Assembly (NCBI GenBank): GCA_963807065.1
Contig: CAWDZQ010000003.1
Location: 434,001 to 498,000, forward strand
Length of the DNA: 64,000 bases
DNA from: CAWAND01 sp963807065
Lineage (GTDB): Bacteria > Chloroflexota > Anaerolineae > Anaerolineales > E44-bin32
Direction of reading: 5' to 3'
Shown: in pieces, positions 41,307 to 50,874 of the stretch
Layout: each line of letters opens with the position of its first letter
Numbering within the stretch: position 1 is the stretch's first letter
Notes under the pieces: model-generated
Database searches by the model: none
Seen by the model: only the letters and a program-made list of their open reading frames with translations
Told to the model about the DNA's origin: nothing
Translations under genes and position numbers: made by a program

Positions 41307-42626
41307 TCAGACCGAATTCAAAGCCGCTGAGAGGGATTCGCCGTACTCGACCAAAGTAGTCGTCAGACCGCGCCGGGCGGCGTCTTCGGCCAAGGGAGCA
41401 TTTCCATCTCGGGCACCAAAGGACCTTGGGTCGATCAGGATCAGGTGGGGGTTCCTATGCAGGGCCCGAAGCGCCTGGGCCGCCTCCACCACCTCGGGGT
41501 CCGCCGATGGCGAGACGAGGAAGACGGTCGTGCTGCGGGGGATGCGCGGCATCTCAATCTTGGCCACTTCGTCGATCGGGTAGCTGCCGTCCGCCTCGAT
41601 CACCGCCAGCGATTCGAGGATCTTTTGGAGCTGGGACTGCCCCTTGCTCGGCTGCATGACCAGGCGTGCGCGCCCGTAGGCAATGAATCCGACGTTGCGA
41701 TCGTTCCGGATGAAGTGAAACGCCAGAGAAGCTGCGATCGAAGCTGCGTAATCCATCGTCGACTGAGGTAGCCCGGCAGTTGGATCGTCTGGCGACGGGA
41801 AGGGCCCGGCGTAAGCTTCGCCCCGACCCGCATGTCGGCTCCCCTCATGGTGAGCCCGATGCCATACATCCAACAGCACCCACACATCGGCCAGAGGGTC
41901 GAGCTCAAACTCCTTGGCGATCAGCCGCTGCATGCGCGCCGTCGACTTCCAGTGAATTCTGTTGAGACTGTCGCCCGGCGCATACTCCCTTATGGTGGCC
42001 GCGTTGGGGGTCAACTGGTGAGTTTGCTGGCGAATGGCCTCGCCTCCGGTCAGCCGCCCGCTTGGCACCCCCCGGGCCCGCAGCGACACGATGGGCGGCA
42101 GGACCACCACGTTCTGCCGGGCGGACAGACGCTGCGTCAGTGGGAAGAGTCCGAATGGGTCACTGGTCCTGATCTCCGTTGGGCCAAGCAGATAGCGGCC
42201 CCGCCGCGTGCACACCGTCCGGACGTCCCAGTTCTCGGATTGGCCGCGGCCAAGGTTGTCTGCCACATAGGAGCCCTGGTGTCCAATCAGGTCTGACGGA
42301 CCCACCAGGCCCAGCCCAGTCAGTGCGGTCGCCCGGTAGCCGGGGATGCGGGACTGGTCGCTGACCTCCACCCAAAGCTTGGTCCACCGGCTGCCGTTGT
42401 GCAGGAAGAAACGTTCGCGAAAGATATGCCCCACCTGGCCCCTGGTCGAAAGGGGCTCCCGACGCAGGCTCATGCCAGACCCGGCCATGCGCGACCAGAA
42501 GAACGCCACCGTGAGGAGGGCGACCCAGGCATAGGTCAGATTGAAGAAGAGCTGGCGCCCGGAGATCACGGCCGCCGCCAGGCTGAACAGCGTTAAGCCC
42601 AGGACGACCCGGGTTCTAGGGACCAT
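41307..42626 (-). CDS. DUF58 domain-containing protein
   Basis: About 439 residues. Two N-terminal membrane helices (about 8-45) precede a beta-rich region and the DUF58 signature Gly-Asp-Ser-Leu-Asn-Arg-Ile-His-Trp-Lys-Ser-Thr-Ala, then a VWA-like Asp-Val-Trp-Val-Leu-Leu-Asp segment. DUF58 proteins are the usual partners of MoxR ATPases. The start overlaps the moxR stop: TTG 42629 (TTGA overlap) or ATG 42626. Confidence 0.92.
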   Translation of the reverse strand: MVPRTRVVLGLTLFSLAAAVISGRQLFFNLTYAWVALLTVAFFWSRMAGSGMSLRREPLSTRGQVGHIFRERFFLHNGSRWTKLWVEVSDQSRIPGYRATALTGLGLVGPSDLIGHQGSYVADNLGRGQSENWDVRTVCTRRGRYLLGPTEIRTSDPFGLFPLTQRLSARQNVVVLPPIVSLRARGVPSGRLTGGEAIRQQTHQLTPNAATIREYAPGDSLNRIHWKSTARMQRLIAKEFELDPLADVWVLLDVWHRAHHEGSRHAGRGEAYAGPFPSPDDPTAGLPQSTMDYAASIAASLAFHFIRNDRNVGFIAYGRARLVMQPSKGQSQLQKILESLAVIEADGSYPIDEVAKIEMPRIPRSTTVFLVSPSADPEVVEAAQALRALHRNPHLILIDPRSFGARDGNAPLAEDAARRGLTTTLVEYGESLSAALNSV

Positions 42627-43573
42627 CAAGCCATCTCGCCCCCAGGGACCGGAATCTGCTCGAGGATCTCCCGAACGATTTCCCGCGAATCAATCTCGCG
42701 AATCCTGGCGGCTGATCCCACGATCACTCGGTGGGCCAGGGCCGACATGGCGATCGACTTCACGTCGTCCGGAACTACGTAATCCCGCCCCTTCATAGCC
42801 GCCACGGCCTGTGATCCCTTGAGCATCGCCAGGCTGCCGCGAGGGCTGGCCCCAAGATACACCTCGCGATGGCCGCGGGTGTCAGTCACGATATCCACAA
42901 TGTAGCGCTTGATTTCCTGTGTCACACGGACCTTCTTGACATCCTCCTGCGCCTGGAGCAGTTCCTCCGCTTCCACGACCTGCACCAGTGCATCCACTGG
43001 GTGGACGATTTGCTGCCTTTCCATCATGTGCACTTCGTCATGCGGCGCAGGATACCCCAGGCTGATCCTGAGCAGGAAGCGGTCCATCTGCGCCTCGGGA
43101 AGTGGAAAGGTGCCCTCGTACTCGATGGGGTTCTGTGTGGCCAGGACCATAAAAGGTTGGGGTAACCGATGGGTAATCCCGTCCACGGTGACCTGGCGCT
43201 CTTCCATCGCCTCCAGCAGTGCCGCCTGGGTCTTGGGCGTGGCACGGTTGATTTCATCGGTCAGGACGATTTGGGCCATGATGGGGCCGGGCCGAAACTC
43301 AAACTCCTGCGCCTTTTGGTTAAAGATTGACACGCCCGTGACATCGCTTGGGAGCATATCCGGCGTGAACTGGATTCGGTTGAAGGAACAGCCAAGAGAG
43401 CGTGCCAGGCTCTTGGCCAACATCGTCTTCCCAGTGCCCGGAACATCCTCGATCAGCAAATGCCCTTGGCAGAGCAGGCCAACCACGGTCAGGCGAACTG
43501 AATCTGTCTTCCCCACGATCACCTTTTCTACGTTCTCCACAACGCGGTCCGCAAGCTCCTTGATGTCCGGCAT
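42626..43573 (-). CDS. MoxR family AAA+ ATPase
   Basis: A 315-residue MoxR ATPase, a chaperone-like AAA+ protein thought to act on VWA-domain partners. Walker A is Gly-Thr-Gly-Lys-Thr (46-50), Walker B and sensor regions include Thr-Asp-Glu-Ile-Asn-Arg-Ala and Ala-Thr-Gln-Asn-Pro, and the Arg finger region is present. It is translationally coupled to the DUF58 gene. Its about 98-nt leader folds strongly (43607-43670). Confidence 0.95.
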   Translation of the reverse strand: MPDIKELADRVVENVEKVIVGKTDSVRLTVVGLLCQGHLLIEDVPGTGKTMLAKSLARSLGCSFNRIQFTPDMLPSDVTGVSIFNQKAQEFEFRPGPIMAQIVLTDEINRATPKTQAALLEAMEERQVTVDGITHRLPQPFMVLATQNPIEYEGTFPLPEAQMDRFLLRISLGYPAPHDEVHMMERQQIVHPVDALVQVVEAEELLQAQEDVKKVRVTQEIKRYIVDIVTDTRGHREVYLGASPRGSLAMLKGSQAVAAMKGRDYVVPDDVKSIAMSALAHRVIVGSAARIREIDSREIVREILEQIPVPGGEMA

Positions 43574-43671
43574 GTTCTCTCCTCATGGGCACGGGCTGGT
43601 CCGCCGGGGCGCCCCAGCGCCCTCTTCACTACCTACTCGGGCCACCCGAGTCAGGTTCACCGGGGGGCGCG
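43574..43671 (-). ncRNA. Structured 5' leader of moxR with mutually exclusive stems
   Basis: The predicted transcript begins near 43671 with GCGCCC (43670-43665), which can pair with GGGCGC (43622-43617). The enclosed part forms an 11-bp hairpin with one bulge and a 3-nt loop (43631-43656). The same GGGCGC can instead pair with a second GCGCCC at 43612-43607, with a 4-nt loop. A 5' strand, a shared strand and a competing strand is the layout of a switching RNA, but I recognise no known aptamer and no poly-U follows. It may simply be a stable leader. Confidence 0.4.
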
Positions 43672-43677
43672 AGAATC

Positions 43678-43683
43678 ATTCTA
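43678..43683 (-). promoter_or_regulatory. -10 box of moxR-DUF58
   Basis: Minus-strand TAGAAT, placing the transcript start at about 43671, exactly at the beginning of the structured leader. Confidence 0.45.
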
Positions 43684-43721
43684 ACCCTGAAGGCGGCGAC
43701 ATCCGATCTCGGCGGCGCATG

Positions 43722-44810
43722 TCAGTTGCGAATAAGCATAAACAGGTATGCGCTCCAGAACAGTCCGTAATTCAGGGCGCGCCGAACGCCAAATGTGGCC
43801 GCGAACAGGATCACCGCCAACACCAAGCCGTCGGCCAATCGGACCAGGCCGAACGGCTCGCGGAATGTCGAAAATGGAAGGAACACGATCACTGCGGCGT
43901 TCAAGATCAAGGACGCGGCCTCCGCCGTGAGATCACCCTGCAGGACCCGCCGAACGCCCGTCCACAGGCCCCACACCGTCGGGAGCAGAACGGCCGGGCC
44001 AAAAATCAGGAGATAGAGAAGGAGGACTCGAATATCCGCCATGCCCACCCGAGCCAGGCCCATGAAGGGCACCCATTCAAACGCGGTGGACATAGCGCCC
44101 CCGCTGCCTACCCCTGGCTGGCCGAACGTCTGCCACAGATAGGCCTGCCATGCCAGCCAGATCATACCGGGAAGGAGAATCCACAGCCGGCCACGGGCCG
44201 GCCGTTCGCTCCGGAGCCAGATCGCCAGAGCGGCAGCTGCCCAGAACACGAGGGTGGTTTCCTTCGACAGGGCAGCCAGGGAAAAAGCGACGGCCGCCAC
44301 GGCCAACCTGCGGCGAGACAGGGCAAGCCAGGCGGCTGCCGCCAGGCCGTAGGCCAGCGGTTCGTTTAGGTCGAGCCCCACCCCGCCGATGTAGCCGACC
44401 CATAACCCGAATCCCAGCGCATAGGCGGGGGGCTTCCCGAGATCTTTCAAATAGGCCATCACGGCCCAAAGGCCGAGTGCGTAGCCGAGGAAATTGATGA
44501 TGAGCAAGCTCCAACCCACAAGAGGCTCTTGACCCAAGACCATAAGCCATGCCAGTCCGGGCAGCAAGATGCGCTGATATCGGTAGGCCGGCACATCGAG
44601 GTACACATCGACAATGTGGGGATCGGGTATCAGGGCGATGTAGTAGGAAAACTGACCGTCATAGCCCTCACTCCCGGCCGCAGCGCCCTCTGAGAAACGG
44701 GTGCCAATCTGAGCTACACCCGCCGGATTCCAGTTGGCCGACGACAGACGCCACGCCGTGTACATCAGGGCGACCGCCAGGCCGAGCACGAAGGGCCAGC
44801 GAGTTCTCAT
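43722..44810 (-). CDS. Polytopic membrane protein (fifth gene of the giant membrane-protein operon)
   Basis: A 362-residue protein with about ten hydrophobic helices. A short first loop carries Gly-Tyr-Asp-Gly-Gln-Phe-Ser-Tyr-Tyr-Ile-Ala, the kind of acidic first-loop signature seen in GT-C-fold sugar transferases. Function unknown. The long upstream extension of the frame is the next gene's 3' end read out of frame. ATG 44810 overlaps that gene's stop (ATGA) and has GGAGG, so it is the start. It ends the operon. Confidence 0.75.
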   Translation of the reverse strand: MRTRWPFVLGLAVALMYTAWRLSSANWNPAGVAQIGTRFSEGAAAGSEGYDGQFSYYIALIPDPHIVDVYLDVPAYRYQRILLPGLAWLMVLGQEPLVGWSLLIINFLGYALGLWAVMAYLKDLGKPPAYALGFGLWVGYIGGVGLDLNEPLAYGLAAAAWLALSRRRLAVAAVAFSLAALSKETTLVFWAAAALAIWLRSERPARGRLWILLPGMIWLAWQAYLWQTFGQPGVGSGGAMSTAFEWVPFMGLARVGMADIRVLLLYLLIFGPAVLLPTVWGLWTGVRRVLQGDLTAEAASLILNAAVIVFLPFSTFREPFGLVRLADGLVLAVILFAATFGVRRALNYGLFWSAYLFMLIRN

Positions 44811-47104
44811 GCCGTCCTCCGCCCTTTCACGAGCCAAGCTGCCAGAATGGCCAGGCCAATGAGCGCCAGCAGGAGCCCGGCGACAAATGGCACGCAACGA
44901 TACACAAGCGCAATCGTATGTTCGCCTGGAGGCACCCATAGGGCGGAGAGCACGTAGTCGGCTGGATAGAGCTGGGCAGGCTGGCCGTCCACGCTTGCCC
45001 CCCAACCCGGATAATCCATGTTCGAGACCACCAGCCAGCCCCCGGTGTCACTTGACGTCCTAAGATGCAGCTGGTTGGGGTCATCCGTCTCAATCAGCGC
45101 GGCCGTCCCCGAGCCGGATCCTCCCGCAGGCATTTCGGGGGGGCTTCGCTCAATAACCGCCTGCTTCAGCGGGCTGAACCCGGGCTTTGAGACAGCCGCC
45201 AAGGCAGCTTCCGGTGAGCCTATCGGTTGAACATCGTTGACGAACCAGGCAGGGCGGGCCGGTCGACGGGTTTCAAAGACGGGAAGCCCTTGGGCATCGG
45301 ACGTCATCGCCGCCAAGCCCACGTCCATGGCATCCAGCCATTCGGCTCGCTGCCGAGGGGACATCTTCGAGAGTGCATCCATCCAGGTCTGATACCTTGC
45401 AGGCAGGATAGGGTCAAAGTTGTTGACGGACGCCAGACCGGTCAGCATCGGCGTGTTCGGCAGGCCATCGTCCATGACTTCGCGGAAGGTGATTGCTGGC
45501 CTGAAAGTGTCAAACCGAAAGACGGCATCATACTTGAACCGATACTCCACCTCCGGGGCCATGAACAGGCGGCTGCCTTTCGGCAGACGCTCGGCGAGAT
45601 CAGAGGCGGGAGAGTACAGACTGGGGGGCCCGAAAGGGTTGAGCCCCATGCCGGCCAGGGTGAGGTCGAGCACCACGGCAGCCACCGCGGCCGTGGTCCA
45701 GATTCGCCCGGGGACGTCATGGCGAGTCAGGGCAAGCAGGCCAGCTGCAGCCAACCACAGTCCAGCCACGGCCGTCGGCCGGATGAACGTCGGGTGGACG
45801 TCTCTCAGCGCCAGGGACGCCGCCCCAGCACCGAGAGCCACCGCCACGGCCCCTGCCGTGCTCAGCCGCAGCCAATATAGGCGGCGCCCGCGCGCAACAC
45901 CCCAATCGTCCACACCCAGTCCGGCAAGCAGACTCAAAGCGAAAACCGCCCACAGGGTCCAGCGCGTTGGAGCCTGAAAGAGGGCAAAGGTGGGTAGATG
46001 ATCATACAAGAACGGGAAGACTGGGGTGTTCTTTCCCAGAGCGATCAGCAGGGAGCAAAGGGTGACGCCCAGGAGGAAGCGGCCAAGGTCCGCGTGTCTG
46101 CCCTTGTCTCGGACGCCATTGACGATACCCGCCAGGGCGAGACAAAGGGGAACCACGCCGATATAGATGGCATCCTCCCACAGGTTGCCATACCCCCAGT
46201 AGTCCCCGGTGACTGGCGACCCGAAGAGGGCCGGCGCAAGCAGACCGGACAGACGCCAAGGCCAGAAGGAATACGTCATGGCGAGCTCGCGCCCCACAGC
46301 CACCGCTCTTTGCGAATGGGCCATGTACTCCAAGGTCGGTAGCAGTTGTGGGGCTGCCAGACAGAAACTCAGACCCAATACGCCGGCCAGCCGCCGGCCC
46401 GTTCTGATCCATGCCGATCGCTCACCGGCCTTTGCCGTTCGCCACATCGCCCAAACCAGGGCCAGCAGCAGGGTGTACCAGGCGACCTGGGCGTGACCGG
46501 CCAACCATTGACCCGTGAAAGCTATCACGGCCAACAGCGCCCCCCATCGATCGAGCGTTTCGGAATCTCCAGCCCGCCACCGTGTCAGCCGATCCACGGC
46601 ACCGATGATCCAGGGGAGCCAAGCGGCGCTGGCGTTGATCGACAGAAATCCGCTGCGGGCCACCAGGTAACCAGACAGACTGAAGGCGACGGCGGACACA
46701 GCCGCTGCCAGCCAGCTCAGGCCAAGCCGGCGGCCCAGGTAGGCCATGCCGGCACCGGCCCAGACAAGGTGGAGCGCGATCAACAGGGATTGCCCCCAAG
46801 CTACCCCCACCAGCCCCTGGAGCCAATTTGGCGGATAGAGCAGCGCTGATTGATAGTTGGCCAGCAGCGGCGCTCCCAGACCAGCTAGTGGATTCCACAG
46901 CGGGAGATGGCCGTTGAGAGCGTTCGATAGAGCGAACTCTCTCCAGGGCACGAACTGCAGAATCGGTGTCCCCCAGAAAAGGACCTTCCCTTGGACCATG
47001 CCCGGCCCAAACAGGCACACCGGACCCAAGGCGATTGCAAGGCCCACCCACCATTTGGTCGGTATTCGCCCTAGAAGGCGACGTCCATCCTGCTGACCGA
47101 TCAT
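44807..47104 (-). CDS. YfhO-family giant membrane protein
   Basis: A 765-residue protein with about 12 helices and a C-terminal extracytoplasmic beta domain. Family marks are Leu-Pro-Leu-Trp-Asn-Pro near the first loop and, near the end, Asp-Tyr-Pro-Gly-Trp...Val-Asp-Gly followed by a last helix and a basic tail. YfhO proteins (e.g. lipoteichoic acid glycosylation in Gram-positives) are GT-C-like; the substrate here is unknown. It is coupled by ATGA overlaps to both neighbours and is paralogous to the gene at 48708-50874. Confidence 0.85.
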   Translation of the reverse strand: MIGQQDGRRLLGRIPTKWWVGLAIALGPVCLFGPGMVQGKVLFWGTPILQFVPWREFALSNALNGHLPLWNPLAGLGAPLLANYQSALLYPPNWLQGLVGVAWGQSLLIALHLVWAGAGMAYLGRRLGLSWLAAAVSAVAFSLSGYLVARSGFLSINASAAWLPWIIGAVDRLTRWRAGDSETLDRWGALLAVIAFTGQWLAGHAQVAWYTLLLALVWAMWRTAKAGERSAWIRTGRRLAGVLGLSFCLAAPQLLPTLEYMAHSQRAVAVGRELAMTYSFWPWRLSGLLAPALFGSPVTGDYWGYGNLWEDAIYIGVVPLCLALAGIVNGVRDKGRHADLGRFLLGVTLCSLLIALGKNTPVFPFLYDHLPTFALFQAPTRWTLWAVFALSLLAGLGVDDWGVARGRRLYWLRLSTAGAVAVALGAGAASLALRDVHPTFIRPTAVAGLWLAAAGLLALTRHDVPGRIWTTAAVAAVVLDLTLAGMGLNPFGPPSLYSPASDLAERLPKGSRLFMAPEVEYRFKYDAVFRFDTFRPAITFREVMDDGLPNTPMLTGLASVNNFDPILPARYQTWMDALSKMSPRQRAEWLDAMDVGLAAMTSDAQGLPVFETRRPARPAWFVNDVQPIGSPEAALAAVSKPGFSPLKQAVIERSPPEMPAGGSGSGTAALIETDDPNQLHLRTSSDTGGWLVVSNMDYPGWGASVDGQPAQLYPADYVLSALWVPPGEHTIALVYRCVPFVAGLLLALIGLAILAAWLVKGRRTA

Positions 47105-48711
47105 CGGCCCGGTCCTACGCCGAGCATCCCAGCGCCCACCTGATAGATCCTTGTATCAGCCGTGGAAACCACCAGCTGTAGACCCGGCAAGTCCGCAGGC
47201 GTCCAGGCGCCAAGACTCCTTTCTTCGGGTCCGTAGAAGACGAAGTCAATGGTGCGGCTGGCTAGATAAGCCTGTTGGGCACCGAAATCCAGCCGTCCAG
47301 AGTAGAACGCCTGCACCTGATCGCGCTCGACGCCATAGCCGGCGCTTTCAGGGCCGTGACCTACGGGCACACGTACGTCGGCCCATGCGGGAGCGGCATT
47401 GGCCACGGGGAGTGAAGCCAGGAGGACGGACCCCGACGGCGCAATGCGGGAGAGCTGGGTCAGTGCGGACGCTGTATCGGCCGATAGAAAGGCGGGGCTG
47501 GAAGGCGAGCTTGCCGTTCTCAAGCCCCCCGCCACCAAAATCACGCTGGCGGGCAGGCTTAGCACCAGAAGAGCCATGCGAACCGACACCTGCCAACGAG
47601 CATGCAAAGTAGTCAATCCGATGGCAGCAAGAATCAGCCAGGCCACCCAGGCTCCCTCGGCCAGACGGCGCTGCACGGTGAGCGGAGCATAGACCATGGC
47701 AGGCAACGCGATCACCCAGATGAGGGGCAAGAGGCGAGATTCGGATAGCCTGGATCTGTACGAACGGTAACTTCCCACCGCGGCCGGAACGAGCACGGCG
47801 CCGAATGCCACGAGGTAGTAGCCGATGGGAGGAGAATCGATATGGTTCTGAGCCGCCCATATTCGCATGTAAGGATCCGCCTCGTAGCTCAGGCCCATGG
47901 CAGCAATCACCGGCAGCGCCGGCAGCCATATCTGCATGAGCCGACCCGCTTCTCGCATAAGCACACGCCAAAAGCTCATCCGCCGCTGACCGCCGGCGAG
48001 GGAAACCAGGGCCATGCCACCCGTCAGCACACCCGCCGGCACCAGATCTATTGGCTGGACGAGCACCACGCCAATCAACCATAAACCGGCCCGCCAGAAG
48101 CTTCCCAACCCAACCCGGGCTCGCAGGAACTCTGTCAGGCCCAGGAAGAGCAGTGCCCGGGCCAGGACAAGGTGCGGCAGACCGTAGAAGTCGAGGAAAC
48201 CGAACGTCTCCGGCGAAATGAAACTCAGGGGCAGGCCAAAGGACATGGCGGTCGGCCACAACGCCAATACCAGCCATCCCAGCCCACCCCCCGCCGTCGC
48301 CAGAACCGTGACCCAACGTCGCCATGTTTCCTGCGACACGAACAGTGACACGAAGCGATAGGTCGCTCCCACACCCAGGGGAACGACTGCCAGACGGAAC
48401 AGATGATAGATGATGGCCAGGACCGTGTGCGAGGGATTGAAGACCGCAAGTTTCCCCAACAGAAGATAGGGCAGGTAGACAGGCGAACCGGTCTGCGGGA
48501 AGGTGGTGTACGGGGTTCTAAACAGCCAGGCACCCATCGCCCCGGCACGCAGCTTGGCCAGATAGGAGTTGCCATCGTCGACGCCGAAGACAAAGCCGGA
48601 AAATGCCCAGCCCGGATGCGGCGCTAAGGCGGCCAAAACATACGGAAGACTGGTAAACACCGCCAGCGCGGCCGCAAACCACCAGATCCATCGACGTTCG
48701 GCAGAGGTCAC
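47101..48711 (-). CDS. Giant membrane protein of the DG-x-SYLAK family, second copy
   Basis: A 536-residue protein with about ten helices. The N-terminal loop has Phe-Ser-Gly-Phe-Val...Asp-Asp-Gly-Asn-Ser-Tyr-Leu-Ala-Lys-Leu-Arg, and the C terminus has Phe-Val-Phe-Tyr-Gly-Pro-Glu-Glu-Arg-Ser-Leu-Gly. Both blocks recur in the product of 50871-52442, so the two are paralogues. The likely fold is GT-C; function unknown. The start is GTG 48711, which overlaps the previous stop (GTGA) and has GGAGG 5 nt upstream; the apparent 20-codon extension is spurious. Confidence 0.8.
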   Translation of the reverse strand: MTSAERRWIWWFAAALAVFTSLPYVLAALAPHPGWAFSGFVFGVDDGNSYLAKLRAGAMGAWLFRTPYTTFPQTGSPVYLPYLLLGKLAVFNPSHTVLAIIYHLFRLAVVPLGVGATYRFVSLFVSQETWRRWVTVLATAGGGLGWLVLALWPTAMSFGLPLSFISPETFGFLDFYGLPHLVLARALLFLGLTEFLRARVGLGSFWRAGLWLIGVVLVQPIDLVPAGVLTGGMALVSLAGGQRRMSFWRVLMREAGRLMQIWLPALPVIAAMGLSYEADPYMRIWAAQNHIDSPPIGYYLVAFGAVLVPAAVGSYRSYRSRLSESRLLPLIWVIALPAMVYAPLTVQRRLAEGAWVAWLILAAIGLTTLHARWQVSVRMALLVLSLPASVILVAGGLRTASSPSSPAFLSADTASALTQLSRIAPSGSVLLASLPVANAAPAWADVRVPVGHGPESAGYGVERDQVQAFYSGRLDFGAQQAYLASRTIDFVFYGPEERSLGAWTPADLPGLQLVVSTADTRIYQVGAGMLGVGPGR

Positions 48712-50874
48712 AACCGCCTCCAGGCGATCAAGGCAAGCAGGAGTCCGAACATCGACAATCCGACCCCCCACAACGCTGACCGCGGGAGGAATGCCATTCG
48801 AACGTCGTGATGGCCCGACGCGAGAAGCACCGACCGAAGCAGACCACCGGCCGGTTCAAGTGTCTGCCTCTTCCCGTCCACGCTGACCACCCAGCCCGGA
48901 TACATGACTTCACTCAGAACCAGCCTCCCCGGGCCATTGGCTGAGAGCTCGATCTGGTTGGGGCTCCAGTACAGCACCGTGGCTTGAGACCCCACGCCGG
49001 CCAAGTCCAGCCCCACGCCAGACTGCACCCAGGCGCGCGGGGCCACGTCCCGGTTGAAGTAGAAGTAATCCCCACCCCGCTCTCCTTCGAGCTCCAAACC
49101 CTCCGCCGACAGTGGATAGCTCGAGACGACCCACTGCACATTGAGCCAGCCCAGGTGCCGCGCGTCTAGGGTCCACGCCCTCTCCGCGCCTGGATCCCCA
49201 CTTGAGAAAGGCGGCAGCGTGACCGAGTACTGGTCCGAATTGAAACCCACAGTCTGAGCCATGTACCCCCAGTAGGCTTGCAGTTGAAGTGGATTGACCC
49301 CGTCTGCCAGCTGGAGTCCATAACCAGCTGCTACGTTTTGAGGCACGCTGTAAGAGGGAGAGAAGCTGCGGTCCGGCACGTTTGCCGTTGACCCGGAAGG
49401 TACCAAGTCCGGACGGACGGATACCGACGGAATCGGCCGCGCCTCCACCATGCTCCCGTCGACGCAGATGAATTCAAGCAACAACAGGCCCACCCAAAAC
49501 ACCCCAGGCAGCCACTCTTTCCTTCTGAGCCGGCCAGCAAACAGCACCCCCGCACCCGACAGAGCTCCGGCGACGCCGGCAAGGGCCAGGCCCCATCGAA
49601 CCTCCGGCGCGGCCCAGGTTCCCGCCCCGATTGTCCCGACCAGACCCAGCGTGGCAAAAAGCACCATCCAGGCGAAAGAACTGCGCTTGAGCCAGCGATT
49701 GGACCTGGATCCCTCCCCCAGGCCAAGTAGACCCTCCAATCCGGTCCCCGCCAGCATCGCCACGCCGATGATCGTCAGGAACAGGAAGCGGGCCGGCACG
49801 CGCTGCCACGCCAAACCCGGCACAAATCGGATAAGGACCGGGTAGATCGGAGAGTAATCGCCAAGCGCAAGACTCCAACCCAGGACGGCCACCAGGCCCC
49901 AGAACTTCCAACCTCGCCTGTTGAGAATGATCGCCACCAGAGCGAGGGTCAACCCGGCCACTCCGATGTACGTCATCCACTCGGGCCATCCGCCGAGGTC
50001 AGGGATCAGTACGCCGATCAGCCGCCCTGGGGGGAGCGAGAGGGCCGCCGATTCGGACTCCGCCAGAGTTCTGGCGGGTGCTCAGGGACACCAACTGCCA
50101 CATGGGAAGAGCAAGCAGGGCCGCCACCAAACCGGCCTGGAAACCGGTTGCCAGCCACGTGAGAAGGCGATCCCGAACCACCTGGCGCAACCCCCAGGCT
50201 TCGGAGAGCCAGCGGCGAAGCATGAACGCCGCGCCGAGACCGGCTGAGGCGATCAACCAGCGTGGATCGGCGAGGAAGATCAACCCCAGGATGGTTCCGG
50301 ATCGCACCCCAGGCCATAGGTTCTTGAGAATGGAAGTCTGCAGTCGCTCACCCGGATCCGACAGAGCCAGCAGCCACCAGGGCGTCCACGCCACGGCCAT
50401 CACCAGGGTCACATGGCCGAGCGCAGTCTGACCGATCAGCTTCGGCGAACCGGAAAAGACGATCCCCGCTGCCAGTGACGGCCAGAGGGCGAGACCTTCC
50501 GCCCGGGCGAGGCGGTACATTCCCCAGCCCGCCCAAGCCAAGTGGAGCCAGACGATCACGTTGAACATGGCCACCGTCGGCCAGATGAGCGTGGGCCACA
50601 GCGGTGGGTACCACAAGCCCGCAAGCGGATCACCGACGGTGGGCATGCCCGAAAGGATGGTTGGGTTCCAGAGGGGGAGCTGGCGCCACGTTGCCAGCGA
50701 CCGGTGGATGAATTCGGCGTTGGGAAGGTGCGTGATCAGCAGGTCGGAGAAGCGGCCGCCGGGCCAGGCCCAGACCGCGGCAGGTGACCCGACGACCCGC
50801 CAGAACCAGGCGGCCGGAAGGACAAGCCACAGCCATGGGACGAGGCGTGCGCCCCTGCCCAGGGTCGATCTCAA
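48708..50874 (-). pseudogene. YfhO-family giant membrane protein, split by one frameshift
   Basis: Two adjacent frames together give one YfhO-like protein of about 720 residues. The N-terminal part (from TTG 50874, overlapping the upstream stop as TTGA) has Leu-Pro-Leu-Trp-Asn-Pro and runs to Leu-Ser-Thr-Arg-Gln. The rest continues in the next frame from about 50066 (Ser-Ala-Ala-Leu-Ser-Leu-Pro-Pro-Gly-Arg-Leu-Ile-Gly, then Met-Thr-Tyr-Ile-Gly). Removing one base near 50066-50075 restores the frame. The C terminus has Met-Tyr-Pro-Gly-Trp and Val-Asp-Gly, as in the paralogue at 44807. Either a recent mutation or a sequencing error. Confidence 0.8.

Noticed and set aside
43617..43670. moxR leader as a c-di-GMP or TPP riboswitch
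   Set aside because: Only short strings (GTAGGTAG, TGAACCTGA) resemble those aptamers; the required flanking motifs and stems are missing.
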